Notes under the pieces: generated by a model | Seen by the model: only the letters and a program-made list of their open reading frames with translations | What the model was told of the DNA's origin: nothing | Database searches by the model: none | In this document: positions 1 to 6,900 of the stretch, piece by piece | Layout: each line of letters starts with the position of its first letter | How positions within the stretch are numbered: the first letter of the stretch is position 1 | NCBI GenBank assembly: GCA_002389295.1 | Contig: DGOE01000020.1 | Span: 1-11,557, forward strand | DNA: 11,557 nucleotides | Reading direction: 5' to 3' | From: Flavobacteriales bacterium UBA4474 | GTDB taxonomy: Bacteria > Bacteroidota > Bacteroidia > Flavobacteriales_D > Sanyastnellaceae | Position numbers and translations under genes: made by a program

Positions 1-603
1 GTGGACGAGTACATCGAGCTGCCTGTCCGTGACAACGAGAAGCCTTTCTTGATGTCTGTGGAGGACGTGTTCACGATCACAGGTCGTGGAACGGTCGCTA
101 CAGGTCGTATCGAGACCGGCATCATCAATACGGGTGACGAAGTCGATATCCTGGGTCTGAATGCCGACGGCATGAAGTCCACCATCACAGGTGTAGAGAT
201 GTTCCGCAAAATCTTGGACCGCGGTGAAGCTGGCGACAATGTCGGTTTGCTCCTTCGTGGAATCGAGAAGAAGGACATCAAGCGCGGAATGGTGGTTGCC
301 AAGCCTGGCACTGTCACACCGCACGGCAAGTTCAAGGCCGAGGTCTACATCTTGAAGAAGGAAGAAGGTGGTCGCCACACTCCTTTCCACAACAAGTACC
401 GTCCTCAGTTCTACTTCCGCACCACTGACGTGACCGGCGAGATCTTCCTCGAGGATGGCCGCGAGATGGTGATCCCCGGTGACAACGTGTCCATTACCGT
501 TGAGTTAATCTACGGTGTGGCCATGTCTCCAGGTCTGCGTTTCGCCATCCGTGAGGGTGGTCGTACCGTGGGCGCTGGTCAGGTAACCGAGGTACTCAGC
601 TGA
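1..603 (+). CDS. tuf: Elongation factor Tu, C-terminal half (5' end outside window)
   Basis: EF-Tu is the cytoplasmic GTPase that brings aminoacyl-tRNA to the ribosomal A site. The window holds the last 200 codons, starting at the linker after the GTP-binding domain; the first codon, GTG, is an internal valine and not a start. Domain 2 covers about window residues 12-104 (SGRGTV-like [10 protein letters not shown], then GVEMFRKIL and VGLLLRG). Domain 3 covers about 107-199 ([23 protein letters not shown], and [16 protein letters not shown] near the end). The G domain with its P-loop lies outside the window. The reading frame is intact up to a TGA stop. Length and motifs match the family from domain 2 onward. 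A strong hairpin follows 35 nt after the stop, then tRNA-Trp. The family assignment is certain; whether the genome has a second tuf copy cannot be seen. Confidence 0.98.
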   Translation: MDEYIELPVRDNEKPFLMSVEDVFTITGRGTVATGRIETGIINTGDEVDILGLNADGMKSTITGVEMFRKILDRGEAGDNVGLLLRGIEKKDIKRGMVVAKPGTVTPHGKFKAEVYILKKEEGGRHTPFHNKYRPQFYFRTTDVTGEIFLEDGREMVIPGDNVSITVELIYGVAMSPGLRFAIREGGRTVGAGQVTEVLS

Positions 604-638
604 GTACCAAGGGGCTGAACCCAAAGAAAAAACAAGGG

Positions 639-670
639 GAAAGAAGATGCCCAGCGGGGCATCTTCTTTC
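639..670 (+). terminator. Perfect 14-bp hairpin between tuf and tRNA-Trp, probable partial terminator
   Basis: The arm GAAAGAAGATGCCC (639-652) is perfectly complementary to GGGCATCTTCTTTC (657-670), leaving a 4-nt loop AGCG. An A-rich stretch precedes it and the 3' arm ends in a pyrimidine-rich TCTTCTTTC, giving a terminator-like shape. There is no clean U-run after the stem, and the mature tRNA starts only 7 nt downstream. I therefore infer a leaky terminator or a processing stem, with reduced readthrough from tuf into the tRNA and secE. The pairing is read directly from the sequence; the function is inferred. Confidence 0.7.
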
Positions 671-677
671 GCCGTCT

Positions 678-750
678 ACGGGCATAGCTCAATTGGTAGA
701 GTAGCGGTCTCCAAAACCGTTGGTTGCAGGTTCGAGTCCTGCTGCCCGTG
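678..750 (+). tRNA. trnW: tRNA-Trp (anticodon CCA)
   Basis: A complete cloverleaf of 73 nt can be folded by eye. The acceptor stem is ACGGGCA (678-684) with TGCCCGT (743-749). The D stem is GCTC/GAGT around the loop AATTGGTA. The anticodon stem is GCGGT/ACCGT with the loop CTCCAAA, which puts the anticodon CCA at 711-713. The variable loop is TGGTT, and the T stem GCAGG/CCTGC encloses TTCGAGT. G750 is the discriminator, as expected for bacterial tRNA-Trp. The next bases are CAA, so the 3' CCA is not encoded and must be added by tRNA nucleotidyltransferase. The gene sits between tuf and secE, with no promoter that I can recognise in the short upstream gap, so it is probably cut from a longer transcript. 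Confidence 0.97.
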
Positions 751-769
751 CAAATACACCGAATCGAAA

Positions 770-991
770 ATGGCAAACGTTTTAGAATACGTCAAGGATA
801 GCTACACTGAGTTGGTGGAGCGTGTGACTTGGCCGGGCCCCAAGCAACTGCAAGAGGCTTCGGTGCTCGTCTTTATTGCATCCCTCATGATCGCGGGCAT
901 CGTGTTTGTGATGGATTGGGTGTTTGGCGTCAATTCGGCGGAAAGCATCTGGCAGGGCGTCATCGGTCTGATTTACACCTACGTGATTTGA
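770..991 (+). CDS. secE: Protein translocase subunit SecE
   Basis: SecE is the small essential subunit that clamps SecY in the SecYEG channel of the cytoplasmic membrane. The product has 73 residues, the size of the short single-span SecE found in most bacteria outside the enterics. An amphipathic N-terminal helix (about residues 3-19) leads to the conserved TWP motif (20-22), and one hydrophobic membrane helix follows at about 31-52 (SVLVFIASLMIAGIVFVMDW). A second, milder hydrophobic stretch lies at the C-terminus. ATG 770 was chosen because it opens the conserved protein; the in-frame ATG at 647 would force translation through the hairpin and tRNA. The start follows the tRNA by 19 nt and has no Shine-Dalgarno sequence, only A-rich bases. 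nusG begins 14 nt after the stop, the usual secE-nusG pair. Confidence 0.95.
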   Translation: MANVLEYVKDSYTELVERVTWPGPKQLQEASVLVFIASLMIAGIVFVMDWVFGVNSAESIWQGVIGLIYTYVI

Positions 992-1005
992 AGACAACAA
1001 GGACC

Positions 1006-1557
1006 ATGGCCGAAATCGACAAGAAGTGGTACGTAGTGCGCGCCATCGGCGGGCAAGAAAACAAGGCCAAGGGTTTCCTTGAGTCCGAGATTTCTGCGGC
1101 CGGCTTGACCGATTATGTCGGACAAATCCTGATTCCGACGGAAAAGGTGTTGCAAATCCGAAATGGCAAAAAGGTCACGAAGGAGCGCAACCACTTCCCC
1201 GGATACGTGTTTGTGGAGTGCGCATTGGTGGGAGAAGTCCCGCACGTCATCCGCAACACACCCAGCGTGATTGGTTTTCTCGGCGCGGAAAAGCGGGGCG
1301 ACCCACTTCCGTTGAGGCCAAATGAGGTGAGCCGCATGTTGGGCCGTGTTGACGAGTTGGCAGAAAGTGAGGAGGAATTGGCCATCCCATTCAAAACGGG
1401 AGAAGTGGTCAAAGTGGGCGATGGGCCATTCAATGGTTTCCATGGCACCATCGAGGAGATCAACGAGGAAAAGCGAAAGCTCAAGGTGATGGTGAAGATT
1501 TTTGGAAGGAAGACCCCTGTGGAATTGGGCTTCTTGCAAGTCGAGAAGGAATCCTGA
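1006..1557 (+). CDS. nusG: Transcription termination/antitermination factor NusG
   Basis: NusG binds the clamp of RNA polymerase through its N-terminal domain, suppresses pausing, and links polymerase to Rho or the ribosome through its KOW domain. The product has 183 residues, close to the usual 175-185. The NGN domain spans about residues 6-115, with KWYVVRAIGGQENKA at its start and the conserved FPGYVFV at 64-70. An acidic linker (about 116-125, with EESEE-like residues) leads to the KOW domain at about 130-180 (GEVVKVGDGPFNGFHGTIEE). ATG 1006 fits the family start; an in-frame ATG at 829 lies inside secE and would add a non-homologous tail. AAGGA ends only 2 nt before the start, too close for a normal Shine-Dalgarno. 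It targets the RNA polymerase whose large subunits are encoded downstream. Confidence 0.97.
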   Translation: MAEIDKKWYVVRAIGGQENKAKGFLESEISAAGLTDYVGQILIPTEKVLQIRNGKKVTKERNHFPGYVFVECALVGEVPHVIRNTPSVIGFLGAEKRGDPLPLRPNEVSRMLGRVDELAESEEELAIPFKTGEVVKVGDGPFNGFHGTIEEINEEKRKLKVMVKIFGRKTPVELGFLQVEKES

Positions 1558-1686
1558 GGCCGAATTGAGATGTCACTGAATCAAGAGTACCATATATAAA
1601 CCGGAACAGCCAGGACGACCCGTGCCCTGTACCAGAATGCTTCCCTGGACACTGCGGCCGACCTGTTCATTATAAACAATAGATCC
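1558..1686 (+). promoter_or_regulatory. nusG-rplK spacer with possible ribosomal-protein leader fold
   Basis: This 129-nt gap has no plausible gene and is the first sizeable break after secE-nusG. Two adjoining helices can be drawn. GAACAG (1604-1609) pairs with CTGTTC (1663-1668), and CCAGG (1610-1614) pairs with CCTGG (1644-1648), leaving 14 unpaired bases on the 3' side between the helices. In well-studied bacteria L1 represses the L11-L1 mRNA by binding an asymmetric-loop site near the rplK start, so an L1 leader here is a reasonable guess. The stems are short and the apical loop is long (29 nt), so the fold is weak evidence. I found no clear Bacteroidota promoter (TTG / TAnnTTTG). AT-rich patches lie at 1590-1600 and 1669-1680. 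Confidence 0.35.
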
Positions 1687-2124
1687 ATGGCTAAAGAAGT
1701 CGCCAAAATGGTCAAACTGCAAGTGAGGGGTGGCGCTGCCAATCCTTCACCACCGGTTGGTCCTGCACTCGGCGCGGCAGGTGTGAACATCATGGAATTT
1801 TGCAAGCAGTTCAATGGGCGTACCCAGGACAAAGCAGGCAAGGTTCTTCCGGTGGTCATCACCGTCTACAGTGACAAGTCTTTTGACTTCATCATCAAGA
1901 CACCGCCCGCAGCAGTGCAACTCATGGAAGCCGCCAAATTGAAGAAGGGTTCTCCGGAATCCAACCGACAGAAGGTGGGCAAAGTGACGTGGGACCAGGT
2001 CCGCGTAATTGCAGAAGACAAGATGCCCGATTTGAATTGCTTTTCCATCGAATCCGCCATGAAGGTGGTGGCTGGAACGGCAAGGAGTATGGGGTTGAAC
2101 GTGACCGGCGATTCGCCTTTCTGA
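1687..2124 (+). CDS. rplK: 50S ribosomal protein L11 (uL11)
   Basis: L11 binds the GTPase-associated region of 23S rRNA at the base of the ribosomal stalk, takes part in factor-driven GTP hydrolysis, and is needed for RelA activation in stringent control. The protein has 145 residues against a usual 140-147. The N-terminal domain (about 1-70) carries the proline helix segment [11 protein letters not shown] at residues 19-29, the region where thiostrepton-type drugs bind. The RNA-binding C-terminal domain covers about 73-141, with [19 protein letters not shown] and the conserved GTARSMGL near the end. [13 protein letters not shown] is the conserved start. rplA follows after 19 nt. Nothing is unusual in the protein; C118 in DLNCFS replaces a small residue common there, which looks neutral. 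Confidence 0.98.
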   Translation: MAKEVAKMVKLQVRGGAANPSPPVGPALGAAGVNIMEFCKQFNGRTQDKAGKVLPVVITVYSDKSFDFIIKTPPAAVQLMEAAKLKKGSPESNRQKVGKVTWDQVRVIAEDKMPDLNCFSIESAMKVVAGTARSMGLNVTGDSPF

Positions 2125-2143
2125 TCGCTTAACATCAGACACA

Positions 2144-2839
2144 ATGGCAAAATTGACACGCAATCGCAAAGCCGCGTTCGAGAAATTCGACGTGGATTCA
2201 GCGTACTCAGTCGACGAAGCAGCCGGCATCGTGAAGGAAATTTCCTCCACGAAGTTTGACTCTTCCGTCGATCTCGCCGTCAGCCTCGGCGTAGACCCGC
2301 GAAAAGCCAACCAAATGGTGCGCGGCACGGTTTCTCTTCCCCACGGAAGCGGAAAGAATGTGCGCGTACTGGTTCTCTGCAATCCCGACAAGGAGGCAGA
2401 AGCCAAGGAGGCAGGAGCGGACTACGTTGGTCTCGATGATTATGTCGAGAAGATCAAAGGCGGATGGACCGATGTGGACGTGATCATCACGACCCCCCAA
2501 GTGATGGGCAAGGTAGGAGCGTTGGGCCGAGTACTCGGACCGCGCGGCCTCATGCCCAACCCGAAATCGGGTACAGTCACGATGGAGGTCGGGAAGGCCG
2601 TCCAAGACGTAAAGGCAGGTAAAATTGATTTCAAGGTGGACAAGTACGGCATCATCCATGCTTCCGTTGGGAAGGTGAGTTTCTCGAAAGAGAAGCTTTC
2701 GGACAATGCCAACGAAGTCCTGCAAACCTTGGTTCGGTTGCGCCCGTCTGCTGCGAAGGGCACCTACATCAAGAGCGTATTTATAAGCTCTACGATGTCC
2801 CCAGGTGTCCGGATTGAATCGAAAGCCCTCAACAGCTGA
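2144..2839 (+). CDS. rplA: 50S ribosomal protein L1 (uL1)
   Basis: L1 forms the mobile stalk at the ribosomal E site and helps release deacylated tRNA; in many bacteria it also represses its own L11-L1 mRNA. The product has 231 residues, the normal length of 225-240. Domain I is built from both ends (about 1-66 and 161-231) and domain II is the inserted middle part. The family signature lies at residues 118-146, reading [20 protein letters not shown] and then [10 protein letters not shown]. The C-terminal STMSPGVRI is the conserved RNA-contacting segment. The start is the typical [11 protein letters not shown], with no Shine-Dalgarno in the A/C-rich 19-nt gap after rplK. rplJ begins 11 nt after the stop. 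If L1 regulates itself here, its target should lie in the gap before rplK. Confidence 0.98.
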   Translation: MAKLTRNRKAAFEKFDVDSAYSVDEAAGIVKEISSTKFDSSVDLAVSLGVDPRKANQMVRGTVSLPHGSGKNVRVLVLCNPDKEAEAKEAGADYVGLDDYVEKIKGGWTDVDVIITTPQVMGKVGALGRVLGPRGLMPNPKSGTVTMEVGKAVQDVKAGKIDFKVDKYGIIHASVGKVSFSKEKLSDNANEVLQTLVRLRPSAAKGTYIKSVFISSTMSPGVRIESKALNS

Positions 2840-2850
2840 ACCAGGAACCC

Positions 2851-3375
2851 ATGACACGCGACGAGAAAAACCAAGCGATCGATGAGCTCCAGGCTATGCT
2901 GAAGGACACCAATGTGGTGTACCTGACGGATGCTTCGAGCCTGAATTCCGCAGATTCGACAAAACTGCGCGGGGAATGCTACAAGGCCGAAATCAAGATG
3001 CAAGTGGTGAAGAACACTTTGCTGCGCATCGCGATGGAACGCACAGAAGGCCGTGAATACGGTGAGCTGTACGACGTGCTGAAGGGGCAGACCGCCTTGA
3101 TGACCAGCTCTGTGGGGAATGCCCCCGCGAAGTTGATCAAGGACTTCCGCAAAAAGAGTGACCGCCCCATTTTGAAGGGCGCTTACGTCGAAGAGGCAGT
3201 GTACATAGGTGACGATCAACTGTCGGCGCTCACGGAGATCAAGAGCAAAGAGGAACTCCTCGGAGAACTCATTGGCCTCCTCCAGAGCCCCATGTCGAAC
3301 GTACTCGGTGCATTGCAATCTGGTGGGAACACCATTTCCGGACTCGTCAAAGCACTTTCCGAACGCGAAAGCTGA
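2851..3375 (+). CDS. rplJ: 50S ribosomal protein L10 (uL10)
   Basis: L10 anchors the L7/L12 dimers to the ribosome and, with L11, forms the stalk base. It has 174 residues, a usual bacterial length (165-180). The N-terminal rRNA-binding domain includes the conserved VVKNTLLRIA at about 52-61 and KGQTALM at 78-84. The C-terminal helix at about 133-171 (EELLGELIGLL, then SPMSNVLGALQSGG) is where L7/L12 dimers dock; its length suggests two or three dimers, which I cannot decide by eye. The start is 11 nt after rplA, and AGGA lies 4 nt before the ATG, a weak and close Shine-Dalgarno-like motif. The gap before rplJ is too short for the classical long L10 leader, so any L10 autoregulation must use the end of rplA or another site. 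Confidence 0.97.
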   Translation: MTRDEKNQAIDELQAMLKDTNVVYLTDASSLNSADSTKLRGECYKAEIKMQVVKNTLLRIAMERTEGREYGELYDVLKGQTALMTSSVGNAPAKLIKDFRKKSDRPILKGAYVEEAVYIGDDQLSALTEIKSKEELLGELIGLLQSPMSNVLGALQSGGNTISGLVKALSERES

Positions 3376-3426
3376 CTTTGACAACCCTCAACTAACTCAA
3401 ACAAGTAACCCACAATTCCATATATC
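3376..3426 (+). promoter_or_regulatory. G-depleted rplJ-rplL spacer, likely unstructured translation leader
   Basis: The 51 nt contain only two G residues. From 3381 to 3426 I count 20 A, 16 C, 9 T and 1 G, so almost no stable pairing is possible. It ends in CCATATATC directly before the rplL ATG and has no Shine-Dalgarno sequence. Bacteroidota initiate efficiently on unstructured A-rich leaders, so I infer that this spacer raises rplL translation above that of rplJ. TTGACA at 3378-3383 looks like a sigma-70 -35 box but has no partner -10 box. Confidence 0.45.
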
Positions 3427-3807
3427 ATGGCTGATTTGAAAACCATGGCAGAATCACTGGTCAACCTCACCGTAAAGGAGGTCAGTGAACTCGCAGATAT
3501 CCTCAAGGATGAGTACGGCATCGAGCCCGCAGCTGCAGCTGCTGTTGTCGCTGGTCCCGCCGCAGGCGGTGGCGAAGGCGGCGGCGCTGAAGAGCAAACC
3601 GAATTCGATGTGATCCTCAAAGCCGCTGGTGGCTCCAAGCTCGCTGTTGTGAAGCTCGTAAAAGAGCTGACCGGACAGGGACTCAAGGAGGCCAAAGGCA
3701 TCGTTGACGGCGCACCCGCTGCTCTTAAAGAGGGTGTTTCCAAAGACGAGGCTGAAGCCCTCAAGTCACAACTCGAGGAAGCCGGCGCAGAGGTTGAGAT
3801 CAAGTAA
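3427..3807 (+). CDS. rplL: 50S ribosomal protein L7/L12 (bL12)
   Basis: L7/L12 is the multicopy stalk protein that recruits and stimulates the translational GTPases EF-Tu, EF-G and others; it is present in several copies per ribosome on L10. The product has 126 residues, in the usual range of 120-130. The dimerising N-terminal domain covers about 1-33. An Ala/Gly-rich flexible hinge (about 34-56, [20 protein letters not shown]) follows. The globular C-terminal domain (57-126) contains [11 protein letters not shown], the factor-binding KEAK motif in [13 protein letters not shown], and the terminal [10 protein letters not shown]. The start follows a 51-nt G-poor spacer, which may support the extra copies needed relative to L10. 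A strong hairpin lies 22 nt after the stop, before rpoB. Confidence 0.98.
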   Translation: MADLKTMAESLVNLTVKEVSELADILKDEYGIEPAAAAAVVAGPAAGGGEGGGAEEQTEFDVILKAAGGSKLAVVKLVKELTGQGLKEAKGIVDGAPAALKEGVSKDEAEALKSQLEEAGAEVEIK

Positions 3808-3828
3808 GGTCCCAACTCGCTGAATTTC

Positions 3829-3867
3829 AGAAGGTCAGGCTGGGCGCAGGTCCCGGTCTGACCTTCT
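3829..3867 (+). terminator. rplL-rpoB intercistronic hairpin, probable attenuator
   Basis: AGAAGGTCAG (3829-3838) pairs perfectly with CTGACCTTCT (3858-3867). The stem continues as GCTGGG with CCCGGT (two G-U pairs), giving about 16 bp around a 7-nt loop (3845-3851). Only a short T-containing stretch (TTGT) follows, so termination should be partial. In Escherichia coli the same gap holds an attenuator and a processing stem that lower rpoBC relative to rplJL; the same position and form here suggest the same role. The stem is seen in the sequence; the role is inferred. Confidence 0.65.
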
Positions 3868-3871
3868 TGTA

Positions 3872-3909
3872 CCCTGCATTTAGCAGGTTACGTCCCAAAG
3901 CCAACCTGC
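3872..3909 (+). promoter_or_regulatory. Competing short helices in the rpoB leader
   Basis: GCAGG at 3883-3887 can pair with CCTGC at 3873-3877 (5 bp, 5-nt loop). The overlapping GCAGGTT (3883-3889) can pair instead with AACCTGC at 3903-3909 (7 bp, 13-nt loop). The two pairings exclude each other. A further GCAGGT lies at 3846-3851, in the loop region of the upstream hairpin, and could pair with either CCTGC. This may tune folding before rpoB, but short complementary words can arise by chance. Confidence 0.35.
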
Positions 3910-3951
3910 ACCACTGCGATTTGTTCCTCCCTCGTTAAGCCGCACGCCCCC

Positions 3952-6900
3952 ATGTTGACGCCACAACTGCAGCAGCGACATTCTTTCGCCACTACTACCC
4001 CGGACATCCCGTATCCGGATTTTCTTGACATTCAATTGCGGTCCTTCCGCGAGTTCTTCCAGCTTGAAACCAAGCCTGAGGACCGCGACACCGAAGGCCT
4101 GTTCAAGGTGTTCAATGAGAACTTCCCGATCACGGACACCCGCAACCAGTTTGTACTGGAATTCCTCGACTACTTCATCGACCCCCCTCGCTACAGCATT
4201 GCAGAGTGCATTGAGCGCGGATTGACCTACAGCGTTCCGCTGAAGGCGAAGTTGAAGTTGTACTGCACCGACCCGGAGCACGAGGACTTCGAGACCATCG
4301 TTCAGGACGTCTACTTGGGTACCATTCCTTACATGACCCCGCGGGGCTCATTTGTGGTCAATGGCGCTGAGCGGATCATCGTCAACCAGTTGCACCGTTC
4401 TCCAGGCGTGTTCTTCGGCCAGAGCCGCCACGCCAACGGCACCAAGCTGTACAGCGCACGGATCATTCCGTTCAAGGGCAGCTGGATTGAGTTTGCCACG
4501 GACATCAACAGTGTGATGTACGCTTACATCGACCGGAAGAAGAAGCTTCCCGTCACCACGTTGCTCCGTTCCATTGGATACGAGGGCGACCGCGACATTT
4601 TGGGCATTTTCGACCTTGCTGAGGAGGTCAAGGTCTCCAAGGCGGGGGTGAAGCGCGTTTTGGGCCGCAAGCTCGCCGCGCGTGTGTTGAAGACATGGAT
4701 TGAGGACTTTGTGGATGAGGACACCGGTGAGGTGGTGAGCATCGAGCGGAACGAGCTGGTGCTCGACCGCGATACGGTCCTCGAGAAGGAGCACATCGAA
4801 TTGATTGTGGATTCTGGATCGAAGAACATCATCCTGCACAAGGAGGACATCAACCAGGCCGATTACGCCATCATCCACAACACCCTCCAAAAGGACCCTT
4901 CCAACAGCGAGAAGGAAGCAGTGGAGTACATCTACCGCCAGTTGCGGAACGCCGAGCCACCAGACATGGAGACGGCCCGCGGCGTGATTGACAAGCTGTT
5001 CTTCTCTGAGCAGCGTTATGACCTCGGTGAGGTGGGACGTTTCCGGATCAACCGGAAGCTGGGCATTGATATGTCCGAGGAGTCCAGGACCTTGACCAAG
5101 GATGACATCATCCTCATCATCAAGTTCCTCATCGACCTCGTGAACTCGAAGTCGGACGTGGACGACATTGACCACCTCTCCAACCGCCGTATCCGTACGG
5201 TGGGTGAGCAGCTCCACAACCAGTTTGGTGTGGGCCTCGCGCGGATGGCCCGGACCATCCGGGAGCGGATGAACGTCCGTGACAACGAGGTGTTCACGCC
5301 AACCGACCTGATCAACGCCAAGACCTTGAGTTCGGTCATCAACTCGTTCTTCGGAACGAACCAGTTGAGCCAGTTCATGGACCAGACCAACCCGCTGAGC
5401 GAGGTGACGCACAAGCGGCGCATCTCGGCACTCGGTCCCGGTGGACTCTCTCGTGAGCGCGCAGGTTTTGAGGTCCGTGACGTGCACTACACCCACTATG
5501 GCCGCCTCTGCACCATCGAGACGCCTGAGGGTCCAAACATTGGACTCATCAGTTCCTTGTGCGTGTATGCCAAGGTGAACCGTTTGGGCTTTATCGAGAC
5601 GCCTTACCGCGCCGTTGACGAGGGCATTGCCCGTGTGGGTGGCGAAGGCATCACTTACCTCTCCGCTGAGGAAGAGGACAGCGCCATCATCGCGCAGGCG
5701 ACCGTGGGACTCAACGACGACGGCTCTTTCAAGAACGACATCATCAAGGCCCGCCTGCAAGGCGACTTCCCATTGGTGGCGCCGAAGGAGATCAAGTACG
5801 TGGACGTAGCCCCCAACCAGATCGCTTCGATTGCGGCTTCGCTGATTCCTTTCTTGGAAAACGACGACGCCAACCGGGCCCTGATGGGATCCAACATGAT
5901 GCGTCAGGCCGTTCCACTCATGAGGCCCAACAGCCCCATCGTCGGAACAGGCCTCGAAGGCCAAGTGGCGCGCGACAGCCGGGTGCTGATCACCGCCGAA
6001 GCCGATGGCGTGGTGGAGTATGTCGACGGCAACGAAATCCACATCCGCTACCACATGGATGAAAACGACCGCCTTGTGTCGTTTGAGGATGACGTCAAAG
6101 AGTATGACATCACCAAGTTTGCAAAGACCAACCAAGGAACCTGCATCAACCTCAAGCCCATCGTATCGAAGGGCATGCGGGTCGAGCGTGGCGACATCCT
6201 GGTAGAAGGGTACTCTACCCAGTCTGGAGAATTGGCTCTGGGACAGAACATGAAGGTGGCCTTCATGCCTTGGAAGGGGTACAATTTCGAGGATGCGATT
6301 GTCATCAGCGACCGCGTGGTGCGCGAGGATGTATTCACCTCCATGCACGTCACCGAATACAGCCTGGAAGTACGCGACACCAAGCGTGGACAGGAGGAGC
6401 TGACGGCGGATATTCCCAACGTCAGTGAGGAAGCGACGAAGGACCTCGACGAAAACGGCCTGATTCGCATCGGTGCCCACGTCGGGGCAGGGGACATCCT
6501 CATCGGTAAAATCACGCCCAAAGGCGAGAGCGACCCGAGTCCAGAGGAGAAGCTGCTCCGTGCCATCTTCGGCGACAAGGCTGGAGACGTCAAGGATGCT
6601 TCACTGAAGCTGGGCCCAAGCGCCACAGGCGTGGTCATCGACAAGATGCTCTTCTCCCGCATGGTGAAGGACCGCAAATCCAAGGCGGCTGACAAGGCTG
6701 TTTTGGAGATGATCGACTCCGAATTTGACCAGGAGGCGGCCGTTCTGCGGAAGTCGCTTGTAGAGAAGCTCATGAAGGTCATCGGCGGCAAGACGTCGCA
6801 GGGTGTCATGAACTACTACAAGGAGGTGCAAATCAAAAAGGGCATCAAGTTCACCCAGCGTGCCTTGCAGTCCCTTGATTTCAGCATCGTCAATACCGAG

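Noticed and set aside
647..769. In-frame upstream extension of secE from ATG 647
   Set aside because: It would translate through the hairpin and the whole tRNA-Trp gene; the conserved SecE protein begins at 770.
829..1005. In-frame upstream extension of nusG from ATG 829
   Set aside because: It overlaps secE entirely and encodes non-homologous sequence before the conserved NusG start at 1006.
3378..3406. TTGACA as a sigma-70 -35 box before rplL
   Set aside because: No -10-like hexamer lies at 16-18 nt spacing, and Bacteroidota housekeeping promoters use a different consensus.
1590..3425. The 8-mer CCATATAT upstream of both rplK (1590-1597) and rplL (3418-3425)
   Set aside because: The two copies sit at different distances from their starts (90 nt versus 2 nt) and share no flanking sequence, so chance in AT-rich spacers is the simplest explanation.
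3527..3590. GCT/GCA and GGC-rich tandem stretch in rplL as a repeat element
   Set aside because: It encodes the normal Ala/Gly hinge of L7/L12.
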